Assembly: GCF_002077945.1 (NCBI RefSeq) | Contig: NZ_LVYD01000051.1 | Coordinates: 124,001 to 188,000 of the forward strand | Origin: Niastella vici | GTDB lineage: Bacteria; Bacteroidota; Bacteroidia; Chitinophagales; Chitinophagaceae | DNA: 64,000 nucleotides | Reading direction: 5' to 3' | Part shown: one piece after another, positions 1-9,800 of the stretch | Layout: every line of letters begins with the position of its first letter | How positions within the stretch are numbered: the first letter of the stretch is position 1 | Translations under genes and position numbers: made by a program | The notes under the pieces: model-generated | What the model saw: the letters and a program-made list of their open reading frames with translations, nothing else | Database searches by the model: none | What the model was told of the DNA's origin: nothing

Positions 1-147
1 TAAAAATTTACCCTGGTTAGGCGATACACTGATGGCCGGCATTCCTGTTTCTTTGAGTGAACGGGTGGCGGCTGTCAGCGCTTCATCTTCCTGGCCAACC
101 AGCTTGCTGATATAATGATCTACAGATTCAAACAATTCGTTATTCAT
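1..147 (-). CDS. O-methyltransferase, N-terminal fragment cut by window edge
   Basis: The minus-strand frame opens at ATG 147 and runs off the left edge, giving 49 residues that start MNNELFESVDHYISKL and reach VSPNQGKFL. The N-terminal helix followed by a 'SPNQGKFL' stretch resembles family 3 (caffeoyl-CoA/catechol type) SAM-dependent O-methyltransferases; the SAM-binding part lies outside the window. Its start overlaps the last 8 bases of the upstream gene (ATGAATAA), so the two are probably translationally coupled. The family call rests only on the N-terminus. Confidence 0.6.
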   Translation of the reverse strand, partial: MNNELFESVDHYISKLVGQEDEALTAATRSLKETGMPAISVSPNQGKFL

Positions 148-775
148 TTTTATCTCCGCTATTTGTTTTAATAAATTCTACCAGGCTGAAAATATTACTG
201 TCGAGGTAATACTGTTTTAGTTTTTGCTGAATGGCCGGATAATCTTTAAAGAAAGGATACAGGTTTTGTTTGGCCTTCTCATATTTCTTATCCTGCATTT
301 TTATCATTACCGGAAAAGCCGCATATTCCTGTTTTTCTTCCTTTGTTTTTTCAAAGATGATGTTGGGGTAGGTTTCATATTTGCCCTCAAGGGCATTGTA
401 GCCAAAATACAACACATAGTAAACATTTATTTTGCCGGTATAAATTACCTGGGCAAAGGTTTGCTTCAGCTTCGACATTCTGTTAAGTAATGGAAAATCT
501 TCGCCATATACATCGAGGTTGCTCAATGTTTTAAACTGCAGGCTGTCGGTGTTGAACCCCTGCAGATCATTGACCGCATATTTTTCTTCCTGTTCCCTGT
601 TTGGTTTGAACCAGAGTTTTTCATTGGGAGACGGGAACCATTTGATCAGCCCTTTTTTCTGCGTGGCATCTTTCATGGTAATGGTACCCGGAACAAAATC
701 CTTTGCAAAGGGGTAGCTTTGCGCGCGTACAGACCAGGTTACGAACAAACCCACAACAATTAATAAACTTTTCAT
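140..775 (-). CDS. hypothetical exported protein, 211 aa
   Basis: I do not recognise a named family. The protein starts with a short cleavable signal peptide (MKSLLIVVGLFVTWSVRAQS) and continues as a soluble, Lys/Tyr/Phe-rich polypeptide. The pattern (exported beta-rich region from about residue 28, then a helical Lys/Tyr-rich tail from about 150) is typical of uncharacterised Bacteroidota periplasmic or surface proteins. The stop overlaps the start of the downstream O-methyltransferase, suggesting a two-gene operon. ATG 775 is chosen because the signal peptide begins there. Confidence 0.7.
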   Translation of the reverse strand: MKSLLIVVGLFVTWSVRAQSYPFAKDFVPGTITMKDATQKKGLIKWFPSPNEKLWFKPNREQEEKYAVNDLQGFNTDSLQFKTLSNLDVYGEDFPLLNRMSKLKQTFAQVIYTGKINVYYVLYFGYNALEGKYETYPNIIFEKTKEEKQEYAAFPVMIKMQDKKYEKAKQNLYPFFKDYPAIQQKLKQYYLDSNIFSLVEFIKTNSGDKNE

Positions 776-859
776 AGTATTATTGTTAGGGTGAATTTAA
801 GCAAAATATGCTAATTTGATCATCCCCGGCGTTTGCCGGGATCAGTACATTAACAATAT

Positions 860-1939
860 ATGTGGAGGAAAAAAACTGCCTGGTTTATTTTATTAGGTCT
901 GGCTATTGGTATTAAGATTTTTTCTTTATTCCCCGATGCGGTGGAGCGGTATTATGCTTCGGGGTTCTATCCTGTTATTTCAAAACTCCAGCGCATTTTG
1001 CTTGGCTGGCTACCTTTCAGTGTGGGTGATATCTTTTACGCACTAGTTATAGTTTGGTTGTTATACAAGCTGTATCATACTACGCGGCGTATTGTAAAAA
1101 AGCAAACGACTAAAAAATACTGGTTGCAGGCCCTGCTGCAAGTTGGGTTTGCTGTGCTGATCGTATATGTATCTTTTAATTTATTATGGGGGTTGAATTA
1201 TAACCGGCGCGGCGTGGCCTACCAGTTAGGTTTGAAGGTTCAGCGTTATTCAAAAAACGACCTGGTGCAGGTGATGCAGCAGGTCGTGATTCGCCTGAAT
1301 GTGCTTGACTCCGCTTCCCACGTTAACCGCGAAGCCCTGAACCGAAAACGGAATTTATTTGATGGCGCCACATCGGCCTACGGTCAGCTGAAACAACATG
1401 ATGCCCATTTTGCGTATTCATTCAGGTCGGTAAAGCCTTCATTGTATAGTTACCTGGGAAATTACCTGGGGTATACCGGTTATTACAATCCATTTAGCGG
1501 TGAAGCGCAGGTGAATACCACTGTGCCTTTGTTTGTGCAGCCTTTTACAACCTGTCATGAAATTGGTCACCAATTGGGCTATGCCAAAGAGAATGAGGCG
1601 AATTTTGCAGGGTATTTGTCGGCCAAATCTTCAACAGATGCGCTGTTCCGGTATTCCGTGTATTTTGACCTGTACAGTTATTCGCGGTATTATTTATATG
1701 CACAGGATTCAGTAACCGCCAAACAGCTCGATGCGCAATTGCCGCCCGGCTTCAAAACCGATTATAAGGAACTAAGACAATTTATAAAAAAGTACCGGAA
1801 CCCCATTGAAGTGATCATTGATCATTTGTACGGGCAATACCTCAAGGCGAATGAGCAGCCGGGTGGTAAATTAAGCTACAATGAAGTGGTGGCGTGGTTA
1901 GTAGCCTACTACAAAAAGTTTGGAGCAGAAGCGATATAA
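860..1939 (+). CDS. DUF3810 family membrane-anchored metalloprotease-like protein
   Basis: 359 aa. Three hydrophobic helices lie in the first 110 residues (about 7-24, 53-72, 93-112), followed by a large soluble domain. That domain carries HEIGH at residues 233-237 and nearby acidic residues E244 and E246 (ENEANFAGYL), the layout of a zincin-type metal site. This architecture matches the DUF3810 family, widespread in Bacteroidota and without a proven substrate. Protease activity is inferred from the HExxH motif only. It stands alone on the plus strand, with a terminator just after the stop. Confidence 0.85.
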   Translation: MWRKKTAWFILLGLAIGIKIFSLFPDAVERYYASGFYPVISKLQRILLGWLPFSVGDIFYALVIVWLLYKLYHTTRRIVKKQTTKKYWLQALLQVGFAVLIVYVSFNLLWGLNYNRRGVAYQLGLKVQRYSKNDLVQVMQQVVIRLNVLDSASHVNREALNRKRNLFDGATSAYGQLKQHDAHFAYSFRSVKPSLYSYLGNYLGYTGYYNPFSGEAQVNTTVPLFVQPFTTCHEIGHQLGYAKENEANFAGYLSAKSSTDALFRYSVYFDLYSYSRYYLYAQDSVTAKQLDAQLPPGFKTDYKELRQFIKKYRNPIEVIIDHLYGQYLKANEQPGGKLSYNEVVAWLVAYYKKFGAEAI

Positions 1940-1943
1940 AACC

Positions 1944-1981
1944 AATTAGCTAATGAGATAATTAGCTAATTGATCTTTTTT
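1944..1981 (+). terminator. intrinsic terminator after the DUF3810 gene
   Basis: Perfect 11-bp inverted repeat AATTAGCTAAT / ATTAGCTAATT (1944-1954 and 1961-1971) with a 6-base loop, followed by GATCTTTTTT. It begins 5 bases after the DUF3810 stop and overlaps the stop codon of the convergent gene at 1962. Confidence 0.75.
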
Positions 1982-2189
1982 GCCCTCTGCCGATTGCCAG
2001 ATATAAGATTGAACCTAAAAAGGGGAGCAAAAGCACAACAAGTACCCAGATTATTTTATTATTGGGTTCCTGGAATTGCGATCTGATAATATCAATAAGT
2101 GCCCAAATGGGCAGAATAAACACAATAAAAATAACTCCCAAAATAATCAGCCATTCGAGGCCGCCGGGCATGGAGATGAGCAGGGGCAT
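1962..2189 (-). CDS. small membrane protein with PLDc_N (phospholipase D N-terminal-like) domain
   Basis: 75 aa, two transmembrane helices (about residues 13-34 and 47-66) joined by a short basic loop with PNNKIIW, and a Lys/Arg tail. The layout 'LPIWALIDIIRS ... NNKIIWVLVVLLLPFLGSILYLAIGR' is that of the PLDc_N superfamily, found at the N-terminus of cardiolipin synthases and also as free-standing small proteins. Function of the free form is unknown. It lies 51 bases downstream of dcd on the same strand and could be co-transcribed. Confidence 0.75.
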   Translation of the reverse strand: MPLLISMPGGLEWLIILGVIFIVFILPIWALIDIIRSQFQEPNNKIIWVLVVLLLPFLGSILYLAIGRGQKRSIS

Positions 2190-2240
2190 ATGAAAAGGTT
2201 TTTTGTTAACCTAATATAGGAAGAAAATGGAGATCCGGTT

Positions 2241-2777
2241 TTAGAACTTATTCTTCCACATCATGCTTTCAACCGGTTTGTCGGGTTGACCACTGTATTT
2301 GGCGTCTTTCTTCTGATTGTATTTAATGGCAATTTCACCCTCAACCGGAAAATAGATCAATTGTCCGATGGGCATTCCTTTATATACTTTTACCGGTTGT
2401 TTTACCGAAATTTCCAGTGTCCAGTTGCCACAGAAACCAACATCTCCCTTGCCGGCGGTAGCATGGATATCGATGCCGAGGCGGCCGGTACTTGATTTCC
2501 CTTCCAGAAAAGGTACATGGGCATGGGTTTCGGTATATTCTTCCGTTACGCCCAGGTAAAATACATGGGGATATAATACAAAACCCTCCTCAGGGATCTC
2601 AAAATATTCAATTTCGTTGTGCTTTTTGGCATCCAGTATATGCTCCCGGTACGTTGCCAGGTATCTGCCCAGATGCACATCGTAGGAATTACTGCCCAGG
2701 CACTCTCGTTTATAGGGTTCAATGCGGATGCTGCCTTTCTCAATTTCTTCCAGTATGCGTTTATCCGACAAGATCAT
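2241..2777 (-). CDS. dcd: dCTP deaminase
   Basis: 178 aa, the usual length of Dcd. It deaminates dCTP to dUTP (and in bifunctional members on to dUMP), feeding dTMP synthesis. Family signatures are LGSNSYDVHLG (27-37), GKSSTGRLGI (93-102) with the phosphate-binding Ser/Arg residues, and WTLEIS (119-124), where E122 corresponds to the catalytic glutamate of the trimeric dUTPase/Dcd fold. Whether it is mono- or bifunctional cannot be settled by eye. It diverges from the phosphopantetheinyl transferase gene at 2867. Confidence 0.92.
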   Translation of the reverse strand: MILSDKRILEEIEKGSIRIEPYKRECLGSNSYDVHLGRYLATYREHILDAKKHNEIEYFEIPEEGFVLYPHVFYLGVTEEYTETHAHVPFLEGKSSTGRLGIDIHATAGKGDVGFCGNWTLEISVKQPVKVYKGMPIGQLIYFPVEGEIAIKYNQKKDAKYSGQPDKPVESMMWKNKF

Positions 2778-2866
2778 GTGATGTGATTAGTTTATATTTG
2801 ATTGTTGTTTAGCAAAGGCTTTGTTGCGCTCGAAAATTGGTGCAATGTATAATCTAAAACGCTACT

Positions 2867-3511
2867 GTGGCACTGTTTTATCAACATAATATTAACGAGT
2901 ATACAAAATTGGGCATCTGGCGAATAGAAGAGCCGGAGGCGTTTTACCTGGAAAAAGTTCCCCTGAAGAAGGGCGTATCGCATCCGTACAAGCGGTTACA
3001 ACACCTGGCGGGCCGGTTTCTGCTGCCTACCCTGTATACCGATTTTCCCCTGGAAGAGATCCTGGTGGCTGACACCCGCAAACCCTTTCTTGAGAGTGAG
3101 CAATACCACTTTTCCATTTCGCATGGGGGCAATTTTGCCGCTGCCATTGTCAGCAGCAAAAGCCGGGTGGGCGTTGATATTGAGCTGGTTTCGAGCCGCA
3201 TTATCGCCATTTCGCATAAATTCCTGCATTACAGTGAAAAACTGTTCCTGAACGACTGGGTGCACCTCACAAAGATGCACCTTGAACTAACCACTGTGCT
3301 GTGGAGCGCCAAGGAAGCCATTTATAAATGGTATGGCCATGGCGAACTCGATTTCAGGCAACATATGCAGTTGTCGGGTCCCATTACCTTCAAGGCCGAT
3401 GAAACCATTGTACTGCCTTTTGTGTTCAAAAAGCAGGAGCCGGTACACCTTACGGTAGAAGCCAGGATCTTCGATCAGCTGGCGTTGGCCTGGGTTATGA
3501 CGGGGGGGTAA
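2867..3511 (+). CDS. 4'-phosphopantetheinyl transferase superfamily protein
   Basis: 214 aa. The Sfp/HetI-type signatures are all present: FSISHGGNFAAA (82-93), VGVDIE (101-106, with D104 and E106 as Mg ligands) and WSAKEAIYKWYG (146-157, with K149, E150, K154). It is expected to move phosphopantetheine from CoA onto a serine of an acyl or peptidyl carrier protein. The length fits the compact two-subdomain type. No carrier protein or PKS/NRPS gene lies in this window, so its substrate is unknown. The start is the first ATG after the divergent dcd promoter region. Confidence 0.88.
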   Translation: MALFYQHNINEYTKLGIWRIEEPEAFYLEKVPLKKGVSHPYKRLQHLAGRFLLPTLYTDFPLEEILVADTRKPFLESEQYHFSISHGGNFAAAIVSSKSRVGVDIELVSSRIIAISHKFLHYSEKLFLNDWVHLTKMHLELTTVLWSAKEAIYKWYGHGELDFRQHMQLSGPITFKADETIVLPFVFKKQEPVHLTVEARIFDQLALAWVMTGG

Positions 3512-3522
3512 AACCCGAAATA

Positions 3523-3585
3523 AGAGGTAAGAAGTATGAAGTACGAAGTAAGAAGTACGAAATTCAGGTTCTTCCTACTTCTTAC
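3523..3585. repeat. degenerate heptad repeat forming a hairpin (GAAGTAA family)
   Basis: Tandem 7-base units (AGAGGTA, AGAAGTA, TGAAGTA, CGAAGTA, AGAAGTA, CGAAATT) from 3523, then a complementary arm of 7-base units (TACTTCT, TACATCC). Arms 3548-3561 and 3572-3585 pair over 14 bases with one mismatch. It lies between convergent genes, so may help end transcription. The same family recurs at 46234-46330. Confidence 0.75.
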
Positions 3586-3613
3586 ATCCTACATCTGACC
3601 AATTTACCAAGAG

Positions 3614-4867
3614 TTACTCATCTACCAGTAAAGCATCTGTATCGTCTATTAGATCTAATTGAATATTATCGCTGCCCGCGATGCCTTCAATTGACCCCTT
3701 GATATGGGCTGCGTTCAGTAATACCTTTTCCAGTTGTTTCTGGCGCATTTTCCACAGTTTTTCCATGGCCTCGCGTTCCTTCTGGATCGACTGGTTCATG
3801 GCCTGGAATCCTTCCCGGATGGCTTTCCATTGTTCGCCAAATTCATTGCTGGTCAAATAGGCATATAACATATGCATTTTGTCGCCCTTGTTTTCCTGGG
3901 TTTTGGCGGCCATAAACACTTTGAGAATACCGTCCCGCAGCACATGCACCAGTGAGAGGGCGTCGGGGAAAGAACAGATCCAGATGCCATCTACCTGGCC
4001 AAAACTGCTCACCTGTTCGGGCAGGGCATGGGTTACAATAACCCCCACATCGGCCGAAGTGCTGCGCATATCGGCTTTTAGTTTTTCGATCCAGTTCTTA
4101 TCAAAATGCTTGGTGCGTTTGCTTTCAAAAATGATGGAACCGCATTCCTGGCCCAGGTTGTTGCGAACCGTTAAAACGCAGTCGGCTCCCCGAACCCCTT
4201 TACCCACTTCGCAAACCAGATCGAAGGGGAATGCTGCTTTCAGCATTTCTTCCAGAATAAGTTCCTGCACTTCACCCTGCAATTGCATGGAACCCTGTTC
4301 GGCTTTGCGCCGCATTTCTTCTGCCAGCTTTTTTTGATCGTCGAGTTGTTTTTCAAGCTCGCGTAAACGCAGCTGGTATTCGGATTCCCGGGCAGCCGTT
4401 TTTTGTTCTTCCAGTTTGCGCAACTCTTCTGATAATTTCGTCCGTTCTTCCTGCAATTTGCGTTGAACCGAAAGCTCCAGCTCGGCCTCTTTATTTTTCA
4501 GCGCCTGTTCTCTTTGCAGAAATTCCAGTTCTTTTTGCCGGGCCTGCGACAGTTTGTCTTCCTGTTCTTTATTGGTTTGCTGAAGTAAATGCAATTTGGT
4601 TTCGAAATCAGTGGCAATGGATTTGCGCAAACTGATTTCGAGCGATTGTTGCAGCCGGTTGGTTTCTTCCTGCAGTTTTTTTGCAAACTCGGCGTCTTTA
4701 TTTTGTGCTTGTTGGATCAGCTCTTTTTCACGTTTGGCAAAATCCTCTTCCTTTTGTTTTAAGAAATGCTGCATCTTCTCTCTTAGTTCTTTCTTAATAT
4801 CTTCAGAAACAGCATCTTCAATGGCAAACTTGTGTCCGCAGCCGGGGCATTTTATATCTGTAGCCAT
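3614..4867 (-). CDS. DUF2130 domain-containing coiled-coil protein
   Basis: 417 aa. The N-terminus has a CPGCGHKF zinc-ribbon-like motif (residues 8-15). A long, charged, Glu/Gln/Lys-rich coiled coil covers about residues 25-195. The C-terminal globular half is the DUF2130 domain (region with VGKGVRGADCVLTV, IIFESKRTKHFDKNWIEKLK and VGVIVTHALP). The ESKR and D-x-x-V pattern resembles a restriction-endonuclease-like core, but this is an inference. The protein is common in bacteria and has no established role. It stands alone; its upstream region is a 600-bp gene-free stretch. Confidence 0.85.
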   Translation of the reverse strand: MATDIKCPGCGHKFAIEDAVSEDIKKELREKMQHFLKQKEEDFAKREKELIQQAQNKDAEFAKKLQEETNRLQQSLEISLRKSIATDFETKLHLLQQTNKEQEDKLSQARQKELEFLQREQALKNKEAELELSVQRKLQEERTKLSEELRKLEEQKTAARESEYQLRLRELEKQLDDQKKLAEEMRRKAEQGSMQLQGEVQELILEEMLKAAFPFDLVCEVGKGVRGADCVLTVRNNLGQECGSIIFESKRTKHFDKNWIEKLKADMRSTSADVGVIVTHALPEQVSSFGQVDGIWICSFPDALSLVHVLRDGILKVFMAAKTQENKGDKMHMLYAYLTSNEFGEQWKAIREGFQAMNQSIQKEREAMEKLWKMRQKQLEKVLLNAAHIKGSIEGIAGSDNIQLDLIDDTDALLVDE

Positions 4868-5467
4868 GTACGAATTTTGCGCAAGTTAAGGAAAAGGGTG
4901 GGCAACGGGCAAAAGGCCCAAGCAACCGGCCTCATGCGCCTTGCGCCACCGCTAAGCTATGGAGGCATGCAGCTGCGAAGCATCAGTGGCTTGCGCCAAA
5001 GCTTCAGCGACGGAGCACGAAGCAAGGTTTGCATTCGTAGCAACACCATCTACAGGTTAACATGTACCTTTATCCGCTCTTCATATTTTTTTTAATGATG
5101 CAGGAATTTTCCTACTTTCGTATACCTGTACAAATGTTCCCCGTGCAGGTTGCCCAACCAATAGCTAAAACCAGAGATTGCCAAGGTTCCATATCCCATC
5201 AGATCAATGCAATCTGCCTTGTCCTGAATGTATTATAAGTCATAAACATACCGTACATATGTTTACTACAAAGTTCTGGCTTATTATACCACTGGTTTAA
5301 ACTTCAAGTAATATTTCTGAAAGGTGGCTCTGTATACTGATCAGGCAGCTTAAACATGAAGGTTATTTTTCCCGATTACCTATGGATGTACGTATGAGCG
5401 GTTAACTTAACGTATGGCAATGGGTTATATCTAACGGTTAATCATATTGTGAATTAAACCCTTCACC
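4868..5467. other. gene-free stretch upstream of fecR
   Basis: No credible gene. The left part (about 4900-5050) is GC-rich with many GC(A/T)-type short repeats such as GCGACGGAGCACGAAGC; the right part (5060-5467) is AT-rich and presumably holds the fecR promoter. Short open frames here have no coding character. Confidence 0.5.
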
Positions 5468-6766
5468 GTGGCTACCCATAAACGTATTGCTGAACTCATT
5501 GTAAAGCACCGTAGAAATACATTGAGCGACCATGAACGGCAGGAGCTGGAAGCGTGGTGTGGTCTTTGTGAAGAAAACCAGTTACTGTTTGAACGGTTGA
5601 ATCGTCAGGCATATCATACTGATAGCCTGGTTGAATTTTATAGCGAAGCCATAAACGGAGAAAGGGGAAAGGTTCGACCCTTATTCCCCCGGCAGGGAAG
5701 GCAGCGTTTTGTAGCGGCAATAACGTATATGGTTATTTTAGGATGCCTGTTGTTTACCGGTATTACCCTGTATTCGGGATTGCAAAAGGGCGCCGGTAAA
5801 AAAAGCGCGGCAACAAATAGCCGGGCTTCGTCAGCATTGAGCAATGCGGTATTACCCGATGTGCACCGGGTGCAGCTCAAACTGGCAAACGACCGAATTG
5901 TGTATCTTGACAGCAGCGTAAACGGACATATTGCCTTGCAATACAGATCAGTGATCTACAAACAGGGCGATGAGGTACGGTATGAATGGTCGAACGGAGA
6001 TGCCCAACCTGAACTAGAATACAATACGATCACCACGCCCCGGACAAGAAAATTTGTTTTGGAATTGCCCGATGGCAGCAAAGCCTGGTTGAATGCTTCT
6101 TCAAGCATCACTTTCCCTACAGCGTTTATCAACAAGGAACGTATTGTACAAATAACCGGAGAAGTATATTTTGAAGTGAACCCCCAACCTGTATCGCCTG
6201 GCACTGGCCAGCAAATGAAGCCTTTTATTGTATATGCGAATCCGCTGCCCGGTGGTAAAGGCGGTGGCGCCATGATAGAAGTGTTAGGGACTCATTTTAA
6301 TATAAATGACTATGGCGATGAACCGGCTATTAAAACCACCGTGTTGCAGGGAAAGGTGAGGGTAAGCAACCGGTTTGGCCCGCTAACCGATATTGTACAT
6401 GCGGTCAGCCGGTTGAATCGTAAAGCTGCCAAACAGCCGAATGAGCAATCGGCTGTATTAATTCCCGGGCAGCAGGCCAATGTTAACGGTGATGGACAGC
6501 TTGAAGTAATAAAATATGCCGATATTCAGGAAGTAATGGCCTGGCAAAAAGATCTTTTAATATTTAATGACCTTGATATAAAGCAGATCATGCAACAGCT
6601 ATGCCGGCAATATGATCTTGAGGTGGAGTATAAGGAACCGGTAACCGGTCATTATACATTATCAATGACCAGGCAGTTAACTGTAGAACCGGTATTGAAG
6701 GCGCTTGAATTATCGGGTGGGATTAATTTCGAAATTGAGGGCCATAAAATAATAGTTTCTCAATAG
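5468..6766 (+). CDS. FecR family anti-sigma factor / sigma regulator
   Basis: 432 aa with a GTG start at 5468, chosen because KRIAELIVKHRRNTLSDHERQEL is the usual cytoplasmic N-terminus of Bacteroidota FecR proteins. One transmembrane helix lies near residues 80-102. The periplasmic FecR domain has typical landmarks (ELPDGSKAWLNASSSITFPTAF, EVYFEVN, FIVYANP, IEVLGTHFNIN), and a C-terminal DUF4974-like domain follows (about 355-432). It should relay a signal from the STN domain of the adjacent SusC to an ECF sigma factor. Unusually, no sigma gene lies immediately upstream; the nearest is at 12989, beyond susCD. Confidence 0.9.
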   Translation: MATHKRIAELIVKHRRNTLSDHERQELEAWCGLCEENQLLFERLNRQAYHTDSLVEFYSEAINGERGKVRPLFPRQGRQRFVAAITYMVILGCLLFTGITLYSGLQKGAGKKSAATNSRASSALSNAVLPDVHRVQLKLANDRIVYLDSSVNGHIALQYRSVIYKQGDEVRYEWSNGDAQPELEYNTITTPRTRKFVLELPDGSKAWLNASSSITFPTAFINKERIVQITGEVYFEVNPQPVSPGTGQQMKPFIVYANPLPGGKGGGAMIEVLGTHFNINDYGDEPAIKTTVLQGKVRVSNRFGPLTDIVHAVSRLNRKAAKQPNEQSAVLIPGQQANVNGDGQLEVIKYADIQEVMAWQKDLLIFNDLDIKQIMQQLCRQYDLEVEYKEPVTGHYTLSMTRQLTVEPVLKALELSGGINFEIEGHKIIVSQ

Positions 6767-6899
6767 TGGGGGAATTGGGTTAAGGGAATTATCAGGAGTA
6801 ATAAATTGCGATAGAACTTTATACAGAGCCGGAAGAGCCGGTTCAACTCGTATTTAAAAAAGTGTAATGCTAGCGAATGCTAATCACAACGACCAAAAC

Positions 6900-9800
6900 A
6901 TGACTAGAATATTGTTAATGCTTTGTTTGGTAGCGTGTTTTCCGGTTTATGCACAATCCCAGAATTATTTTACCATATCAGTGGATGATGTTCCGCTCAG
7001 GAAGGTATTTAAGCTGATTGAGCGCTCTGGCGATTATTACTTCGCTTACAGGACTGAATATTTGCAAAATGCACACCGGGTTTCGGTGCATGTAAAAGAA
7101 GGGACCATTCATGAAGTGATGAAACAGGCGCTGAAAGGGTTGGGGTTGAACTATTTGATCGTAGGCAATATGATCACTGTGCGGCCTGATTCTTCTATGC
7201 CCTTGATTCAACAACCGAATTTATTAACTATTGAAGGGCGTATCACCAATGAAGCCGGAGAGCCATTGGGAAGTGTTTCTGTGGAGGAAAGCGGTACGCC
7301 TTCAGGCACTTTATCAAAACCGGATGGACAGTTTAAAATTGCGGTAAAGCCCAATTCTGTATTGACTTTTAGCTTTGTAGGGTATGAGCCTGTTCATAAA
7401 CAGGTAAAAGTCCAGTCGTTTATTGTTGTGCGATTGAAGCCACTGGTAAAAGATCTGGATGAAACGGTTATAATAGGTTATGGTAAAACTTCAAAGCGGT
7501 ATAATACCGGCTCCATTTACAAATTGAACGCGGTTGATATTGCGCGCCAGCCGGTTTCTGATCCGCTGGCTACCCTGCAGGGACGGGTGCCGGGCTTGCT
7601 GGTGATACAAAGCAATGGGTTACCGGGTTCCGCCTATAAAATTCAGTTACGCGGGCAAAGCTCCATTGGTATTTTGCCCGGGCATTTGCCGCCCAACGAT
7701 CCCCTCTTTATCATTGACGGCGTTCCTTATGCGCCCAATAACAATCCGCTGGTGGCTGTTGCTTCCGGTTCAGCATTAGGCGAATCGGGCAGAAGCCCCT
7801 TATCGTTTATTAATGTGGGTGATATTGATCATATAGAAGTGCTGAAAGATGCCGATGCAACGGCCATTTACGGAAGCCGTGGTTCAAACGGTGTGGTGCT
7901 GATCACTACCAAAAAAGGGAAACCCGGTGTGCCTACTTTTACCTGCGATATTAAAAGTGGCTTTAGTAAAATTACACGTTATGCCACCATGATGAATACT
8001 GCCCAATATGTACAAATGCGGCAGGAAGCCCTGAAGAATGATGGAAAAGTAGCAGACCAGACTACTGCCCCCGACCTCATCGATTGGGATACTACCCGTT
8101 ACACCGACTTTAAGAAAATGTTGATCGGCGGCCAGGCAGCCACCAATAATGTACAACTCGCCTTATCAGGTGGCACCAACCGCCTGCAATATTATGTTGG
8201 GGCCGGGTATCATCGCGAAACAACCGTTTTTCCCGGCGATCTAAAGAATGACCGCTTATCGGGCCATGTTAACCTGCATTATCAGAGCAGAGATTCCAAC
8301 CTCAATGTTAATTTATCTGTGATCATTAACAGAGATAAAAACAGGTCGATCGCGAATGACCTGACCGGTGTAGTGAAAATGGCGCCGAATGCCCCTGTGT
8401 TATATGATTCAATGGGCAAATTAAACTGGACGCAGGGAAACCTGGATTTTTTCAATCCCATGGCTTTTTTACTTCGAACTTATGAGTCAAAGACCAGTAA
8501 TCTGCTGGGTAATCTTGACATCAATTACCGCATTGCAAAAGGCCTGGTATTTAAAACAAGCCTCGGTTATAACCGCTTGCACTCAGATGAGATCAGCATA
8601 ACCCCAGGTAGTAGCCAGGTACCCAATGGTGGCACCAGTCCTGAAGGGTACTCTTATTTTGGAAAGATCATCTATAATAGCTGGATTGCCGAACCGCAAC
8701 TGGAATATAACCGGTATTGGCGCTTTGGCAAGATCAGCGGGCTGGTAGGTACAACCATGCAGGTACAAACCAATACAGTGACCAAGATGGATGCTTCTGA
8801 TTTCCCGAGTGATGCACTGTTGCGTTATGTGAATGAAGCAGGAAAACTGGTTACCAAAGAGGTGAATACCGAATACCGGTATGGGGGTGTTTTTGGCCGG
8901 TTGAACAGCATACTGCGCGATAAATATTTAATTAATCTCACCGGCCGTATAGATGGCAGCAGCCGATTTGGCCCGGGCAAACAGGTAGGTACATTCTGGT
9001 CAACCGGCCTGGGCTGGCTTTTTTCAAACGAACCTTTTATAAAATACACTGTTCCCTTTATCAGTTTTGGAAAATTAAGGGCCAGCTATGGGGTTACGGG
9101 TAACGATCAGATCGGCGATTATAAATACCTCGACAAATGGGAAGATATAAACGGCACTTATTTAAACAGCAGGGGCATTATTCCTGTTCAACTGGCAGAT
9201 AGTAATTACAGCTGGGAAGTAAGCCGTAAGCTGGAAGCGGCTCTTGAACTGGGGCTCTTCAAGGACCGGGTGTGGATGTCAGTGGGATATTTCCGCAACC
9301 GTACAGGTAATCAATTGATATCTTATATTTTGCCGGTAATTACGGGATTTCCCAGTTATGCCGCTAAAAATTCCCCGGCTGTAGTGCAAAATACGGGTTG
9401 GGAAATGCAGATGCAAACCAAAAATAAATTGAACCGCTTTTGGCAACTGGGCGGTACTGTTATGCTGACCATACCCCGCAATAAATTAATTGCCTTTCCC
9501 AACCTGGTTACCTCATCGTATGCCGGTACACTGGAGATGGGACAATCGCTTTCTATTTTAAGAGGGTTACAATATACCGGCGTGGACCCGGTCAAAGGTG
9601 TATTTACATTTAAAGATCAGGATGGAAATGACACCATAAACTACCCCAAGGATTACCGGATACTTGGGAATTTTGATCCGCGTTGGTATGGCTCAGTTCA
9701 AACGAATATACAATACAAAGGCTGGCAGTTGGATGTATTCTGGGAGATCAGAAAACAACGGGCATACAGTTATCTATATTCCATGTATGTGTCTACTCCA

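Noticed and set aside
3879-4337. 152-codon plus-strand frame opposite the DUF2130 gene
   Set aside because: Shadow of the DUF2130 coding region; Ser/Arg-rich with no recognisable domain.
4832-5095. Plus-strand frame across the GC-rich start of the gap
   Set aside because: Starts inside the DUF2130 gene on the other strand and has no coding features.
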